64,000 nucleotides of DNA from Actinoplanes sp. N902-109 (GTDB taxonomy: Bacteria; Actinomycetota; Actinomycetes; Mycobacteriales; Micromonosporaceae). A program made the translations under genes and the position numbers. The stretch's first letter is position 1, and the number at the start of each line of letters is the position of its first letter. Location: the NCBI RefSeq assembly GCF_000389965.1, contig NC_021191.1, forward strand, positions 7,999,501 through 8,063,500. The letters are read 5' to 3'. Positions 51,963 through 59,963 of this stretch are shown here, in pieces. The notes under the pieces were generated by a model that saw nothing but the letters and a program-made list of their open reading frames with translations, searched no databases and had not been told where the DNA came from.

Positions 51963-52448
51963 TCACCTACGGCGGACCGTGCGCGACACCCACCAGATCT
52001 GCACGGCCGTCCAGCCGGTGACGCCCGCGACCACTCCCCAGCCGAGCGCGACACGACCCGGCCACTCCGAGGAGATCACAAAAGCGAGAATCACGCCGAG
52101 CAATGAGTACTTCACCACGTACGTGAGCATGCCCAGCGGCATCAGCAGCGCCGGGCGCACGGTGTCGGCCCAGGCCAGCACGAGCGTGGACATCGTGAAG
52201 CTGACGATCACGATCAGCACCCCGGCGGCGGCGCCGAACGCGGTCGTCGGACCGCCGGCGAAGAAACCGACGGAGGCGGCGCAGAGCATCAGCGCGAACG
52301 AGAACGCCGACAGGAACGGCAGGTGCTCGACCCGCCAGCGGGGGTCGGCGGGCAGCGGCGGCAGCTCGGGCAGCGGCCGCTGGTCGTCCTCGTCGACCAC
52401 GATCTGCGTCGCGGGGTCGAAAGGCTCGAACTCGGCGGAATTCCTCAT
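51963..52448 (-). CDS. AtpI-like membrane protein
   Basis: The 161-residue protein has four membrane helices after an acidic N-terminal 45 residues. Example segments are LSAFSFALMLCAASVGFFAG and LLMPLGMLTYVVKYSLLGVI. In actinobacteria the gene in this position, between glyA and the atp genes, is usually annotated as ATP synthase protein I. The start ATG overlaps the glyA stop (ATGA). A 208-bp gap follows before the atpZ-like gene, which probably contains the main operon promoter. Confidence 0.75.
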   Translation of the reverse strand: MRNSAEFEPFDPATQIVVDEDDQRPLPELPPLPADPRWRVEHLPFLSAFSFALMLCAASVGFFAGGPTTAFGAAAGVLIVIVSFTMSTLVLAWADTVRPALLMPLGMLTYVVKYSLLGVILAFVISSEWPGRVALGWGVVAGVTGWTAVQIWWVSRTVRRR

Positions 52449-53734
52449 CCGGCCATCTCCCCGTCCGGATACGCCGGGAAACGCCGGACCAGTTCGGTGA
52501 CCTCGGTGCCGACGTCGCGCAGGACGGCCGCACCGGCCACGGTCGCCGGATCGGCGCGTACGGCAGTGGCGATCAGACCGGCGATCTGGCGCATCTCGGC
52601 CTCGCGCATGCCCTGGGTGGTCGCCCCGGCCGTGCCCACCCGGATACCGGAGGCGGTCATGGGCTTCTCCGGGTCGAACGGGATGGCGTTCTTGTTGAGC
52701 GTGATCCGGGCCCGGTCGCAACGCTCCTCGGCGGCGCAGCCGGTGACGCCGGTGTCCCGCAGGTCGACCAGGGCCAGGTGGGTGTCGGTGCCGCCGGAGA
52801 CCGGGCGCATGCCCTCGGCGGCCAGGCCGGCGGCGAGGGCCTGGCTGTTACGGACGACCTGGTGCGCGTACCCCTGGAAGGCCGGCAGGGACGCCTCGCG
52901 CAACGCGACCGCCTTGGCGGCGATGGCATGCATCAACGGACCACCCTGGGTGAACGGGAAGACGGCCTTGTCGATCCGTGCGGCAAGCTCCTCACGACAG
53001 AGAATCATGCCCCCTCGCGGTCCGCGCAGGACCTTGTGGGTGGTGCAGGACACCACGTCGGCGTGCGGTACGGGGGACGGCACGGCTCGCCCGGCCACCA
53101 GCCCGATGAAGTGCGCCGCATCCACCATCAGGTACGCACCCACCTCGTCGGCGATGTCCCGGAACGCCGCGAAGTCGATCAGCCGCGGATAGGCGGTGGC
53201 ACCGCAGATGATCAGGGCGGGCCGGTGGGCGCGGGCGAGTTCGCGCACCTCGTCGTAGTCGATCAGCTCGGTGTCCGGGCGCACCCGGTAGCCCACGGTG
53301 CGGAACCACTTGCCGGAGAAGTTGACCTTGCTGCCGTGGGTGAGGTGGCCGCCGTGCGGCAGGTCCATGGCCAGCACGGTGTCGCCGGGCTGCACGAGCG
53401 CGGCGTACGCGGCCATGTTCGCCGCCGACCCGGAGTGCGGCTGGACATTCGCGTGCGCGGCCCCGAACAGCTCCTCGGCGCGGGCCACGGCCAGCTCCTC
53501 GGCCCGATCGACCTCGGCGCAGCCGCCGTAGTAGCGCCGCCCGGGGTAACCCTCGGCGTACTTGTTGGTCAGCGTCGAGCCCAGCGCGGCCAGCACGGCC
53601 GGCGACGTGAAATTCTCGCTGGCGATGAGCTGCAGGCCGGTGCGCTGCCGCTGCAGTTCGCCGGCGACCACGTCGGCAATCTCGGGATCCTCCGCGCGCA
53701 ACGCGGCGTAGTCCGGGCCCCAGAACGTGTCCAT
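52445..53734 (-). CDS. glyA: Serine hydroxymethyltransferase
   Basis: The 429-residue PLP enzyme interconverts serine and glycine with tetrahydrofolate. The cofactor Lys234 is in SCTTHKVLRGPRGG, with QLIASENFTSPAV, KYAEGYPGRRYYGG, HSGSAANMAAY and VDAAHFIGLVAG also conserved. The gene may be the second SHMT of the organism, because the sequence is of the type that lies beside atpI in actinobacteria. It is coupled to the AtpI-like gene by a 4-bp overlap. Confidence 0.95.
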   Translation of the reverse strand: MDTFWGPDYAALRAEDPEIADVVAGELQRQRTGLQLIASENFTSPAVLAALGSTLTNKYAEGYPGRRYYGGCAEVDRAEELAVARAEELFGAAHANVQPHSGSAANMAAYAALVQPGDTVLAMDLPHGGHLTHGSKVNFSGKWFRTVGYRVRPDTELIDYDEVRELARAHRPALIICGATAYPRLIDFAAFRDIADEVGAYLMVDAAHFIGLVAGRAVPSPVPHADVVSCTTHKVLRGPRGGMILCREELAARIDKAVFPFTQGGPLMHAIAAKAVALREASLPAFQGYAHQVVRNSQALAAGLAAEGMRPVSGGTDTHLALVDLRDTGVTGCAAEERCDRARITLNKNAIPFDPEKPMTASGIRVGTAGATTQGMREAEMRQIAGLIATAVRADPATVAGAAVLRDVGTEVTELVRRFPAYPDGEMAG

Positions 53735-53818
53735 GGCGCGCTCCTCACGTTCGGTGACGCCGTCCCCCCGCGAAAAGCATATGGCTTAGCCGCCCGGCGT
53801 GCGGGCATCACAGGTGGT

Positions 53819-55351
53819 ATGCGTTGTCTGGTCACCGGGGCCACCGGGTACATCGGTGGTCGTCTCGCGCCGCGGCTGATCGCCGCCGGTCACGATGTGC
53901 GAGCGCTTTCGCGCAGCGCCGCCCGGCTGCGGGACGTCCCGTGGGCGGACCGTGCCGAGATCGTCGAGGGCGACCTGTCCGATCCCGGGTCACTCGCCCG
54001 GGCGATGGACGGCATCGACGTCGCCTACTTCCTCGTGCACTCGCTGGGCCAGCGTGACTTCGAGCGCCGCGACCGCGAGGCGGCGACGAACTTCGCGCGG
54101 GCGGCGTACGAGAAAGGGGTCAAACGGATCATCTACCTGGGTGGCCCGGAACCACCGGCGGCCGACAAGCCGTCGGCGCACCTGCGGTCGCGCGCCGAGG
54201 TGGGCCGGATCCTGCTGGCCGGCAAGGTGCCCACGGTGGTGCTGCGAGCGCCCGTGATCATCGGTTCCGGCTCGGCGTCGTTCGAGATGCTGCGCTATCT
54301 GACCGAGCGGCTGCCCGTGATGGTCACGCCCCGGTGGGTGCGCAACAAGATCCAGCCCATTGCCGTACGGGATGTGCTGCGCTACCTGATCGACGCGGCC
54401 GGCCTGGCACCGGAGGTGAACCGGGGCTTCGACATCGGCGGACGTGATGTGCTGACGTACGCGGAGATGATGCAGCGCTACGCCAAGGTCGCCGGGCTGC
54501 AGCGCCGGGTCATCGTGCCGCTGCGCCCGCTGAGCCCCTGGTTGTCGGCGCACTGGGTGGGTGCGATCACGCCGGTGCCCAACGCGATCGCCCGGCCGCT
54601 GGTGGCCAGCTTGATCCACGAGGCCGTGGCGCACGAGAACGACATCGCCGGGTACCTGCCCGCGGAGCAGGTGCTGGGTTTCGACGAGGCGGCGCGGCTG
54701 GCGCTGGGCAAGATCCGCGACGACGAGGTGGAGACCCGCTGGACGAACGCCTCGGGCGCGGACGCGGCGGCCGAACCGCTGCCCAGCGACCCGGCGTGGA
54801 CCGGCGGCACGATCTACAAGGACGAACGCTGCCGCGAGGTGAACGCCCCCGCCGCCGCGTTGTGGCGGGTCATCGAGGGCGTGGGCGGCGACAACGGCTG
54901 GTACTCGTTCCCGCTGGCCTGGTCGGTGCGCGGCTGGCTGGACCGGTTGGTCGGCGGGGTCGGGCTACGCCGCGGCCGGCGCGACCGCGACCACCTGTAC
55001 GTCGGTGAGGCGCTGGACTGGTGGCGGGTCGAGGAGATCAAGCCCGGTGAGCTGCTGCGGCTGCGGGCGGAGATGAAGGTGCCCGGCCGGGCCTGGCTGG
55101 AGATGACCGCCGAAGCCCGCCCCGACGGCACCAGCGTCTATCGCCAGCGGGCGCTGTTCGTGCCGCGCGGGCTGGCGGGCCACGCCTACTGGGCGAGCAT
55201 CCTGCCGTTCCACGGGATCGTCTTCAGCGGGATGGCACGCAACATCGCGCGGGGCGCCGAGCAGCACAGCACCGATGCTATGCGGCGGCCCGGGTCAGGC
55301 GGTCCCGGACGGCCATCCACTCCTCGGTCGCCGGCGGATTCCGCACGATGA
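53819..55351 (+). CDS. NAD(P)-binding SDR/NmrA-like protein with C-terminal DUF2867 domain
   Basis: The 510-residue protein has an N-terminal atypical-SDR domain (TGATGYIGGRLAPRL, 6-20) and ends its first half near residue 300. A START-like DUF2867 domain follows (about 340-480, with WRVIEGVGGDNGWYSFPLAW and RGWLDRLVGGVGLRRGRRD). Proteins of this double-domain form are conserved in actinobacteria; the substrate is unknown. The last 74 bp overlap the convergent Sua5 gene, and the C-terminal QHSTDAMRRPGSGGPGRPST is probably an unstructured tail created by that overlap. Confidence 0.85.
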   Translation: MRCLVTGATGYIGGRLAPRLIAAGHDVRALSRSAARLRDVPWADRAEIVEGDLSDPGSLARAMDGIDVAYFLVHSLGQRDFERRDREAATNFARAAYEKGVKRIIYLGGPEPPAADKPSAHLRSRAEVGRILLAGKVPTVVLRAPVIIGSGSASFEMLRYLTERLPVMVTPRWVRNKIQPIAVRDVLRYLIDAAGLAPEVNRGFDIGGRDVLTYAEMMQRYAKVAGLQRRVIVPLRPLSPWLSAHWVGAITPVPNAIARPLVASLIHEAVAHENDIAGYLPAEQVLGFDEAARLALGKIRDDEVETRWTNASGADAAAEPLPSDPAWTGGTIYKDERCREVNAPAAALWRVIEGVGGDNGWYSFPLAWSVRGWLDRLVGGVGLRRGRRDRDHLYVGEALDWWRVEEIKPGELLRLRAEMKVPGRAWLEMTAEARPDGTSVYRQRALFVPRGLAGHAYWASILPFHGIVFSGMARNIARGAEQHSTDAMRRPGSGGPGRPSTPRSPADSAR

Positions 55352-56195
55352 TCGTCGCGACCCCACGGTCGTCCAGCCGGTGCAGAGCGGCGTAGAGGTC
55401 GGCGGCGTACTCGCGCGGGTCGACGCTGAGGATCTCGGCGCCCGGCACGTCCTCGGTCTCGTACGTGAGGACCGCGGCCGGCTCGACCACCCCGGTCACG
55501 GCTGACACGTCGTCGGTGAGCACCACCTTGGCCCGGGGCGCGTAGTGCCGCTTGCTCATCCCGGGCGCGGGCCGCGCGGCGCCGTCGAGCACCGTGCCGG
55601 GCAGCTCGATCGCCCCGGTGACCTGGCGGATGTCCCGCAGCGGCAGGGCACCCGGGCGCAGCAGCCGCGGCAGGTCGCAGGTCACGTCGACGACCGTGGA
55701 CTCGATGCCCCACGCGGTGGGGCCGCCGTCCAGGATCAGCGGCACTTCGGGCAGGCTGCGCAGCACGTGCTGGGCGGTGGTCGGCGAGATGCTCTCGGAG
55801 CGGTTGGCGCTCGGCGCGGCCAGGGCGAGCCCGGTGGCGTCCAGCAGCTTGCGCGCGACCTCGTGGGCCGGCACCCGCAGCGCGATGGTGCCCGCGCCGC
55901 CGGCCCGCCCGACCACCAGGGTCAGCGGTCCCGGCCAGAACTGGGCGGCCAGCTCGTTCGCCCCGTCGGGCCACTCCTCGGCGAGCGCGCGGGCGGCGGT
56001 GACATCGGCGACGTGCACGATCAGCGGGTTCCAGGACGGGCGGTTCTTGAGCCGGTAGATCTCGGCGACGGCGTCCTCGTTGAAGGCGTCGGCGCCCAGG
56101 CCGTACACGGTCTCGGTGGGGAAGGCGACGACCGAACCGGCCCGCAGCAGCTCGGCGGCCCGGCGGATGCCGTCGGCGTCGGGTGCGACGATCAC
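55278..56195 (-). CDS. sua5: L-threonylcarbamoyladenylate synthase with C-terminal Sua5 domain
   Basis: The 305-residue enzyme makes threonylcarbamoyl-AMP from threonine, bicarbonate and ATP for t6A37 in tRNA. The YrdC domain has intact KxR (Lys50-Asn-Arg52 in YRLKNRPSWNPLI), PTETVYGLGADA and APSANRSESIS. The C-terminal Sua5 domain starts near SKRHYAPRAKVVL. The GTG at 56195 has GAGG 5 nt upstream, and the phosphatase stop overlaps it by 4 bp (GTGA). It is one of two synthase genes flanking that phosphatase. Confidence 0.9.
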   Translation of the reverse strand: MIVAPDADGIRRAAELLRAGSVVAFPTETVYGLGADAFNEDAVAEIYRLKNRPSWNPLIVHVADVTAARALAEEWPDGANELAAQFWPGPLTLVVGRAGGAGTIALRVPAHEVARKLLDATGLALAAPSANRSESISPTTAQHVLRSLPEVPLILDGGPTAWGIESTVVDVTCDLPRLLRPGALPLRDIRQVTGAIELPGTVLDGAARPAPGMSKRHYAPRAKVVLTDDVSAVTGVVEPAAVLTYETEDVPGAEILSVDPREYAADLYAALHRLDDRGVATIIVRNPPATEEWMAVRDRLTRAAA

Positions 56196-56815
56196 ACGGA
56201 CCTCGGCGCACCCGGGAGCAGCACGTCCACCAGCGGGTGCAGCGACTCCTCGATGTCGTCGGCGATCCGCTGGAAGGTCTGGTCGCCGCGCCCCCACGGG
56301 TCGTCCAGGTCGTCGGCGGGCAGCGGCTCGGCATCGGCCCGCAGCTGGTCGGCCGCGGCGACCACGGCCCGGGCCCGGTCGGCGAAGCCCGCCGGATCGG
56401 TGGCCGGCGCCGGCAACCCCTTGTCGTCCAGCTCGCGCAGCAGCCGGCCGAGGTGGCCCAGCACGAACGTGCGGTGGGTGGTGCCGGGCACCAGCGCGTG
56501 CACGTACTCGCTCTGATCGGCGGTGGCCGTCAGGATCAGATCAGCGCCGCTGAGCTGGGCGCCGGTGAGCTTGCGCGCGGCGAAGCCCTCGACGTTGCCG
56601 CCGCGCACCCGGATCTGCCGGGCGGCGGGCGGGTTCATCTCCTCGCCCTCGTGCCAGCCACCGGTGCCGGCACTCCGGCTGACCAGCAGATCGGTCAGGC
56701 GGGCGGCCGGGTCGAGCTTGCCGAGGCGTTGCCCGGCGGCGAGCACCAGCAGCCGCTCGGCCATCGGCGACCGGCAGATGTTGCCCATGCACACGTGCAG
56801 CACGGTGAAGGGCAT
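56192..56815 (-). CDS. Low-molecular-weight protein-tyrosine phosphatase-like protein
   Basis: The 207-residue protein has the phosphate-binding loop CMGNICRS near the start (Cys9-Arg15, CX5R) and a later DLDDPWG that may supply the general acid Asp. Usual LMW phosphatases have about 160 residues; this one is longer in the middle. The same slot next to the threonylcarbamoyl-AMP synthase is known in other actinobacteria. Substrates could be arginine- or tyrosine-phosphorylated proteins. It overlaps the sua5 start and follows the short synthase after 2 bp. Confidence 0.88.
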   Translation of the reverse strand: MPFTVLHVCMGNICRSPMAERLLVLAAGQRLGKLDPAARLTDLLVSRSAGTGGWHEGEEMNPPAARQIRVRGGNVEGFAARKLTGAQLSGADLILTATADQSEYVHALVPGTTHRTFVLGHLGRLLRELDDKGLPAPATDPAGFADRARAVVAAADQLRADAEPLPADDLDDPWGRGDQTFQRIADDIEESLHPLVDVLLPGAPRSV

Positions 56816-56817
56816 GG

Positions 56818-57462
56818 TCAGGACCCCGACGGCAGCATGTCGGGGACCACGTCCCGCAGCTTCTCGTACGGGACAGCACCGTCGCGCAGCACCCGCGGCA
56901 CGTCCCCGGTCACGTCGACCACCGTGCTGGGCGCCGGATCGTGTGCCACTCCGGCCTCGAGATAGATGCGCACCGAGTACTCCAGCTGGTCGCGGGCCTC
57001 CTCGGCGGTGAGCGGGGCGGCCTGGCCCACCTTGTTGGCGGTGGTCACGGCCATCGGACCGATCTCGCGCAGCACCTCCAGCGCGACCGGGTGCAGCGGC
57101 ATCCGCACGGCGACCCGCCCGCCGGTCTCGCCCAGGTCCCACTGCAGGCTCGGCGAGTGCTCGACGATGATGGTCAGCGCGCCCGGCCAGAACGCGTCGG
57201 CCAGCTCCCGGGCCGCCTTGGGCAGCGAGTAGACCAGGCCGTCGAGGGTGTGCCGGGAGCCGACCAGCACCGGCGGCGCCACCCGGCGGTCGACCCCGCG
57301 GGCGGTCTGCAGCGCCGACACGGCGTGCGGGGTGAACGCCTCGGCGCCCACGCCGTAGACCGTGTCGGTGGGCATGACGACAAGTTCGCCGCTCTTGACC
57401 GCCTCGACGGCAGCGGCGATGCCGCGATCGCGCTCGGCCACGGTGCGGCAGTCGTAGAGCAT
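56818..57462 (-). CDS. YrdC-domain protein, TsaC-like, with altered KxR motif
   Basis: The 214-residue protein consists of a single YrdC/TsaC domain (MPTDTVYGVGAEAF, PPVLVGSRHTLDGLVYSL, FWPGALTIIVEHSP). Where active synthases have KxR, this sequence reads TARGVDRRVAPP, giving Arg55 and Val57. The SAN motif is TAN. Activity may be reduced or changed, and the complete Sua5 protein encoded two genes downstream may do the main work. The ATG at 57462 shares its A with the prmC stop (TGATG). Confidence 0.85.
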   Translation of the reverse strand: MLYDCRTVAERDRGIAAAVEAVKSGELVVMPTDTVYGVGAEAFTPHAVSALQTARGVDRRVAPPVLVGSRHTLDGLVYSLPKAARELADAFWPGALTIIVEHSPSLQWDLGETGGRVAVRMPLHPVALEVLREIGPMAVTTANKVGQAAPLTAEEARDQLEYSVRIYLEAGVAHDPAPSTVVDVTGDVPRVLRDGAVPYEKLRDVVPDMLPSGS

Positions 57463-58343
57463 CACGGGCCGAGTCTAGTGGCCGTCGCGAAGCGCGGGCG
57501 TCCGGCAAGGTCGTCATGCGCGGTCACGGCGGTGAAGTGCCCGTCGGCCCGCAACAAATCGGGCACCGCGGACCCGTGGACGTCGTCGTGCTCGATGCCC
57601 ACCACGCCGCCGGGACGCAGCAGCTGCGCGGCCAGGCGGATCACCGGCCGGATCACTGTCAGGCCGTCCGCTCCGCCGAACACCGCCTCGGCGGGGTCGT
57701 GGTCGGCCACCTCCGGGGGCACCGCCGTCCCGTCCGGCACGTACGGCGGGTTGCAGAGCACCACGTCCACCGCCCCGCGCAGGTCCAGCAGGACGTCGGG
57801 GTCGGTCACGTCGGCGTGCTCCGTCCGTACGGAGGGAAACGGGCCGGCATTGCGTTGCAGAAAGCGCAAAGCCACCGGGGAGCGTTCCACCGCGACGACC
57901 AGGCGGGGCTGCGCCTCGTCGGCGACCGACAGGGCGATCGCGCCGGTGCCGCTGCACAGATCGACCACCGTGGCACCGGGGGCGGTGTGCTCGATGCCCC
58001 ACCCGGCGAGCAGCTCGGTCTCCGGCCGCGGGACGAACACGCCGTCGCCGACCGCCAGCTCCAGGTGCCGGAACGCGGCTGTGCCCAGCAGATGCTGCAA
58101 CGGCACCCGCTGCGCCCGCCGGGCGACCAGCTCCTCGAAGCGGCGCAGCTCGTCGGCGCGCACGGTGTCCACGAGCACCAGTCGACCGCGGCCGACCCCC
58201 AGAACGTGTGCGGCGAGCAACTCCGCATCGACGCGCGGTGATGCCACTCCCGCCGCGGAAAGTTGTTTCGCGGCCGCCACCAGTGCAGGTGCCAACCTGG
58301 CCCGGTCCGTCCCGTCCGAGGGGTGTTCGTGCGCGAGTGTCAC
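57462..58343 (-). CDS. prmC: Release factor glutamine methyltransferase
   Basis: The 293-residue SAM-dependent enzyme methylates the GGQ glutamine of peptide release factors. Catalytic NPPY is at 198-201, the SAM motif is VVDLCSGTGAIALSV and the family FVPRPETE is at 103-110. In many bacteria it directly follows prfA. Here it is separated from prfA by three genes on the opposite strand. The start is GTG. Confidence 0.93.
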   Translation of the reverse strand: MTLAHEHPSDGTDRARLAPALVAAAKQLSAAGVASPRVDAELLAAHVLGVGRGRLVLVDTVRADELRRFEELVARRAQRVPLQHLLGTAAFRHLELAVGDGVFVPRPETELLAGWGIEHTAPGATVVDLCSGTGAIALSVADEAQPRLVVAVERSPVALRFLQRNAGPFPSVRTEHADVTDPDVLLDLRGAVDVVLCNPPYVPDGTAVPPEVADHDPAEAVFGGADGLTVIRPVIRLAAQLLRPGGVVGIEHDDVHGSAVPDLLRADGHFTAVTAHDDLAGRPRFATATRLGP

Positions 58344-58424
58344 GGCATAATCATGGGACGTCGTATCGCGACGACGACCGGCCGGGTCGTCGATCGATGA
58401 ACGCCGTCGGCGGGAGGGGCCTGC

Positions 58425-58445
58425 ATGGCCGTGGCGGTCTCATGA
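58425..58445 (+). other. Six-codon leader frame MAVAVS coupled to the GGDEF gene
   Basis: GGGAGGGG (58411-58418) is a strong Shine-Dalgarno sequence, but the first ATG after it (58425) opens a frame of only six codons. Its TGA overlaps the ATG at 58442 (ATGA). The GGDEF gene itself has no clear ribosome-binding site, so coupling through the leader is plausible. Confidence 0.35.
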
Positions 58446-59947
58446 CCTGGTTGGACCAGCTACCGGATTGTGTCGACGACCTGCGCCGGGCCGGCGAGCT
58501 CCAGCAGGGCGGCCGCTCCGCCGAGGCCCTGCCCATCCTGGACAAGGTGCTCGAGGCCACCACCGATCCGCTCACCCGGGCCTACGCACTCGTGCAGCGG
58601 TTCGGGGCGCTGATCAACCTGGGCCGGATCGCCGAGTTCGCCTCCGCGATGACGCTGGCCAGCAATGCCGTGCACGAGAGCTCCGACCCCTATCTGCGCG
58701 GCCAGATGCACGCCTTCGCGGCGCTCGGCGCCCATCTGCAGAGCGCCCTCGACCGCGGTGTCACCCACCTCGTGCAGTCCGCCCGGGCGCTGGCGGCGGT
58801 GCCCGACGGCGACACCGAGACCGCGTGGGGCTGGCACGACCTCGCGATGGCCTACTCCTACCTGGGCTTCCACGGCCACGCGCTGACCGCCATCGAACAG
58901 GCCCGTCAGGTCGGCGCGGGCGCCGGGTTGGCCCCGGAGCTGTTCGCCGCGCCCGGCATCCGGCTGCGCAACGCCGTCTCGCTCGACCACCAGGGCGACA
59001 CCGACGGCTGTCTGCGGGTGCTGCGCGACATCGACGCCGAGCTGGCCCGCTATCTGGCCACCGGCGCTGACACCCGGCTGCGGCCCAGCGCCCGCCCGGT
59101 CTACGGCTACGCGCTGGCCCGCCGGGCGGCGCTGGGCGAGGCCACCGAGACCGACGTGACCGGGCTGCTCACCGGTGGCGGCGACAGCGTGCGCTCCCGC
59201 GACCTGCGCCACCTCGGCGGGGTGTGCCTCGACATCGCGGCCGGCCGGCCCACCCGGGCGCTGCGCAAGCTGGACGCCGTGCCGGTGTCGCCGGAGATCC
59301 TCGGGCCCGCCGAGCCGGCCCGGTTGCGCAGCATCTGCTACGCCGTCGCCGGTGAGCACGAGGCCGCCCACACCGCCGACCGCTATGCGTTCCGGCTCGC
59401 CGCCCAGCGCATCGACCGGCTGCGCGACGGCTACCTGGACGGCGTGGCGGCCCGCCTCGACGCGCCGGAGACCCATCGCGACGCCGGGCGCTACGGCGAC
59501 GAGACCCTCACCGACCCGCTCACCGGCCTGCCCAACCGCCGCCAGCTCGAGCGGTACGTCGCGGCGATGCTGGCCCGCGGCGAACGTGCCGCGATCGGCG
59601 TCTGCGACCTGATCGGCTTCACCGCGGTCAACGCCCGGCACGGCCGGCACTGCGGCGACCTCGTGCTGCAGCGCATCGCGGGGGTGCTGAGCCGGGTGAT
59701 GCGCAGAGGCGACTTCGTGGCCCGGTTCGCCGGTGACGAGTTCGTGGTGGTGCTGCCCGGGGCCGGCCCGGCCCAGGCGGCCGAGGTGTCCCGCCGGATC
59801 AGCGCGGCCGCCGCCGGGGAGAACTGGCAGGTGCTGGTGCCCGGCACGCCGATCGGGCTGGCGGCCGGCTGGTCCGAGGTGGGCCCCGAACGACGCGGTC
59901 TCGCCGCCGCGCTCGCCGCCGCGGCTGGCAACCGCACCCCGGCATAG
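58442..59947 (+). CDS. TPR-like helical protein with C-terminal GGDEF domain
   Basis: The 501-residue soluble protein has an N-terminal helical-repeat region (about 10-350, with RRAGELQQGGRSAEALPILD and AWGWHDLAMAYSYLGFHGHA). A GGDEF domain follows (DPLTGLPNRRQLERYV, CDLIGFTAVNARHGRHCGD, RFAGDEFVVVLPG). The signature is AGDEF, which can be active, and RRGD at the inhibitory position is kept; the domain is truncated near its C-terminus. There is no membrane segment. Together with two propeller genes it forms an insertion between prmC and prfA. An in-frame ATG at 58397 is an alternative start. Confidence 0.82.
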   Translation: MTWLDQLPDCVDDLRRAGELQQGGRSAEALPILDKVLEATTDPLTRAYALVQRFGALINLGRIAEFASAMTLASNAVHESSDPYLRGQMHAFAALGAHLQSALDRGVTHLVQSARALAAVPDGDTETAWGWHDLAMAYSYLGFHGHALTAIEQARQVGAGAGLAPELFAAPGIRLRNAVSLDHQGDTDGCLRVLRDIDAELARYLATGADTRLRPSARPVYGYALARRAALGEATETDVTGLLTGGGDSVRSRDLRHLGGVCLDIAAGRPTRALRKLDAVPVSPEILGPAEPARLRSICYAVAGEHEAAHTADRYAFRLAAQRIDRLRDGYLDGVAARLDAPETHRDAGRYGDETLTDPLTGLPNRRQLERYVAAMLARGERAAIGVCDLIGFTAVNARHGRHCGDLVLQRIAGVLSRVMRRGDFVARFAGDEFVVVLPGAGPAQAAEVSRRISAAAAGENWQVLVPGTPIGLAAGWSEVGPERRGLAAALAAAAGNRTPA

Positions 59948-59963
59948 GCCTGAGACCGGTCCT

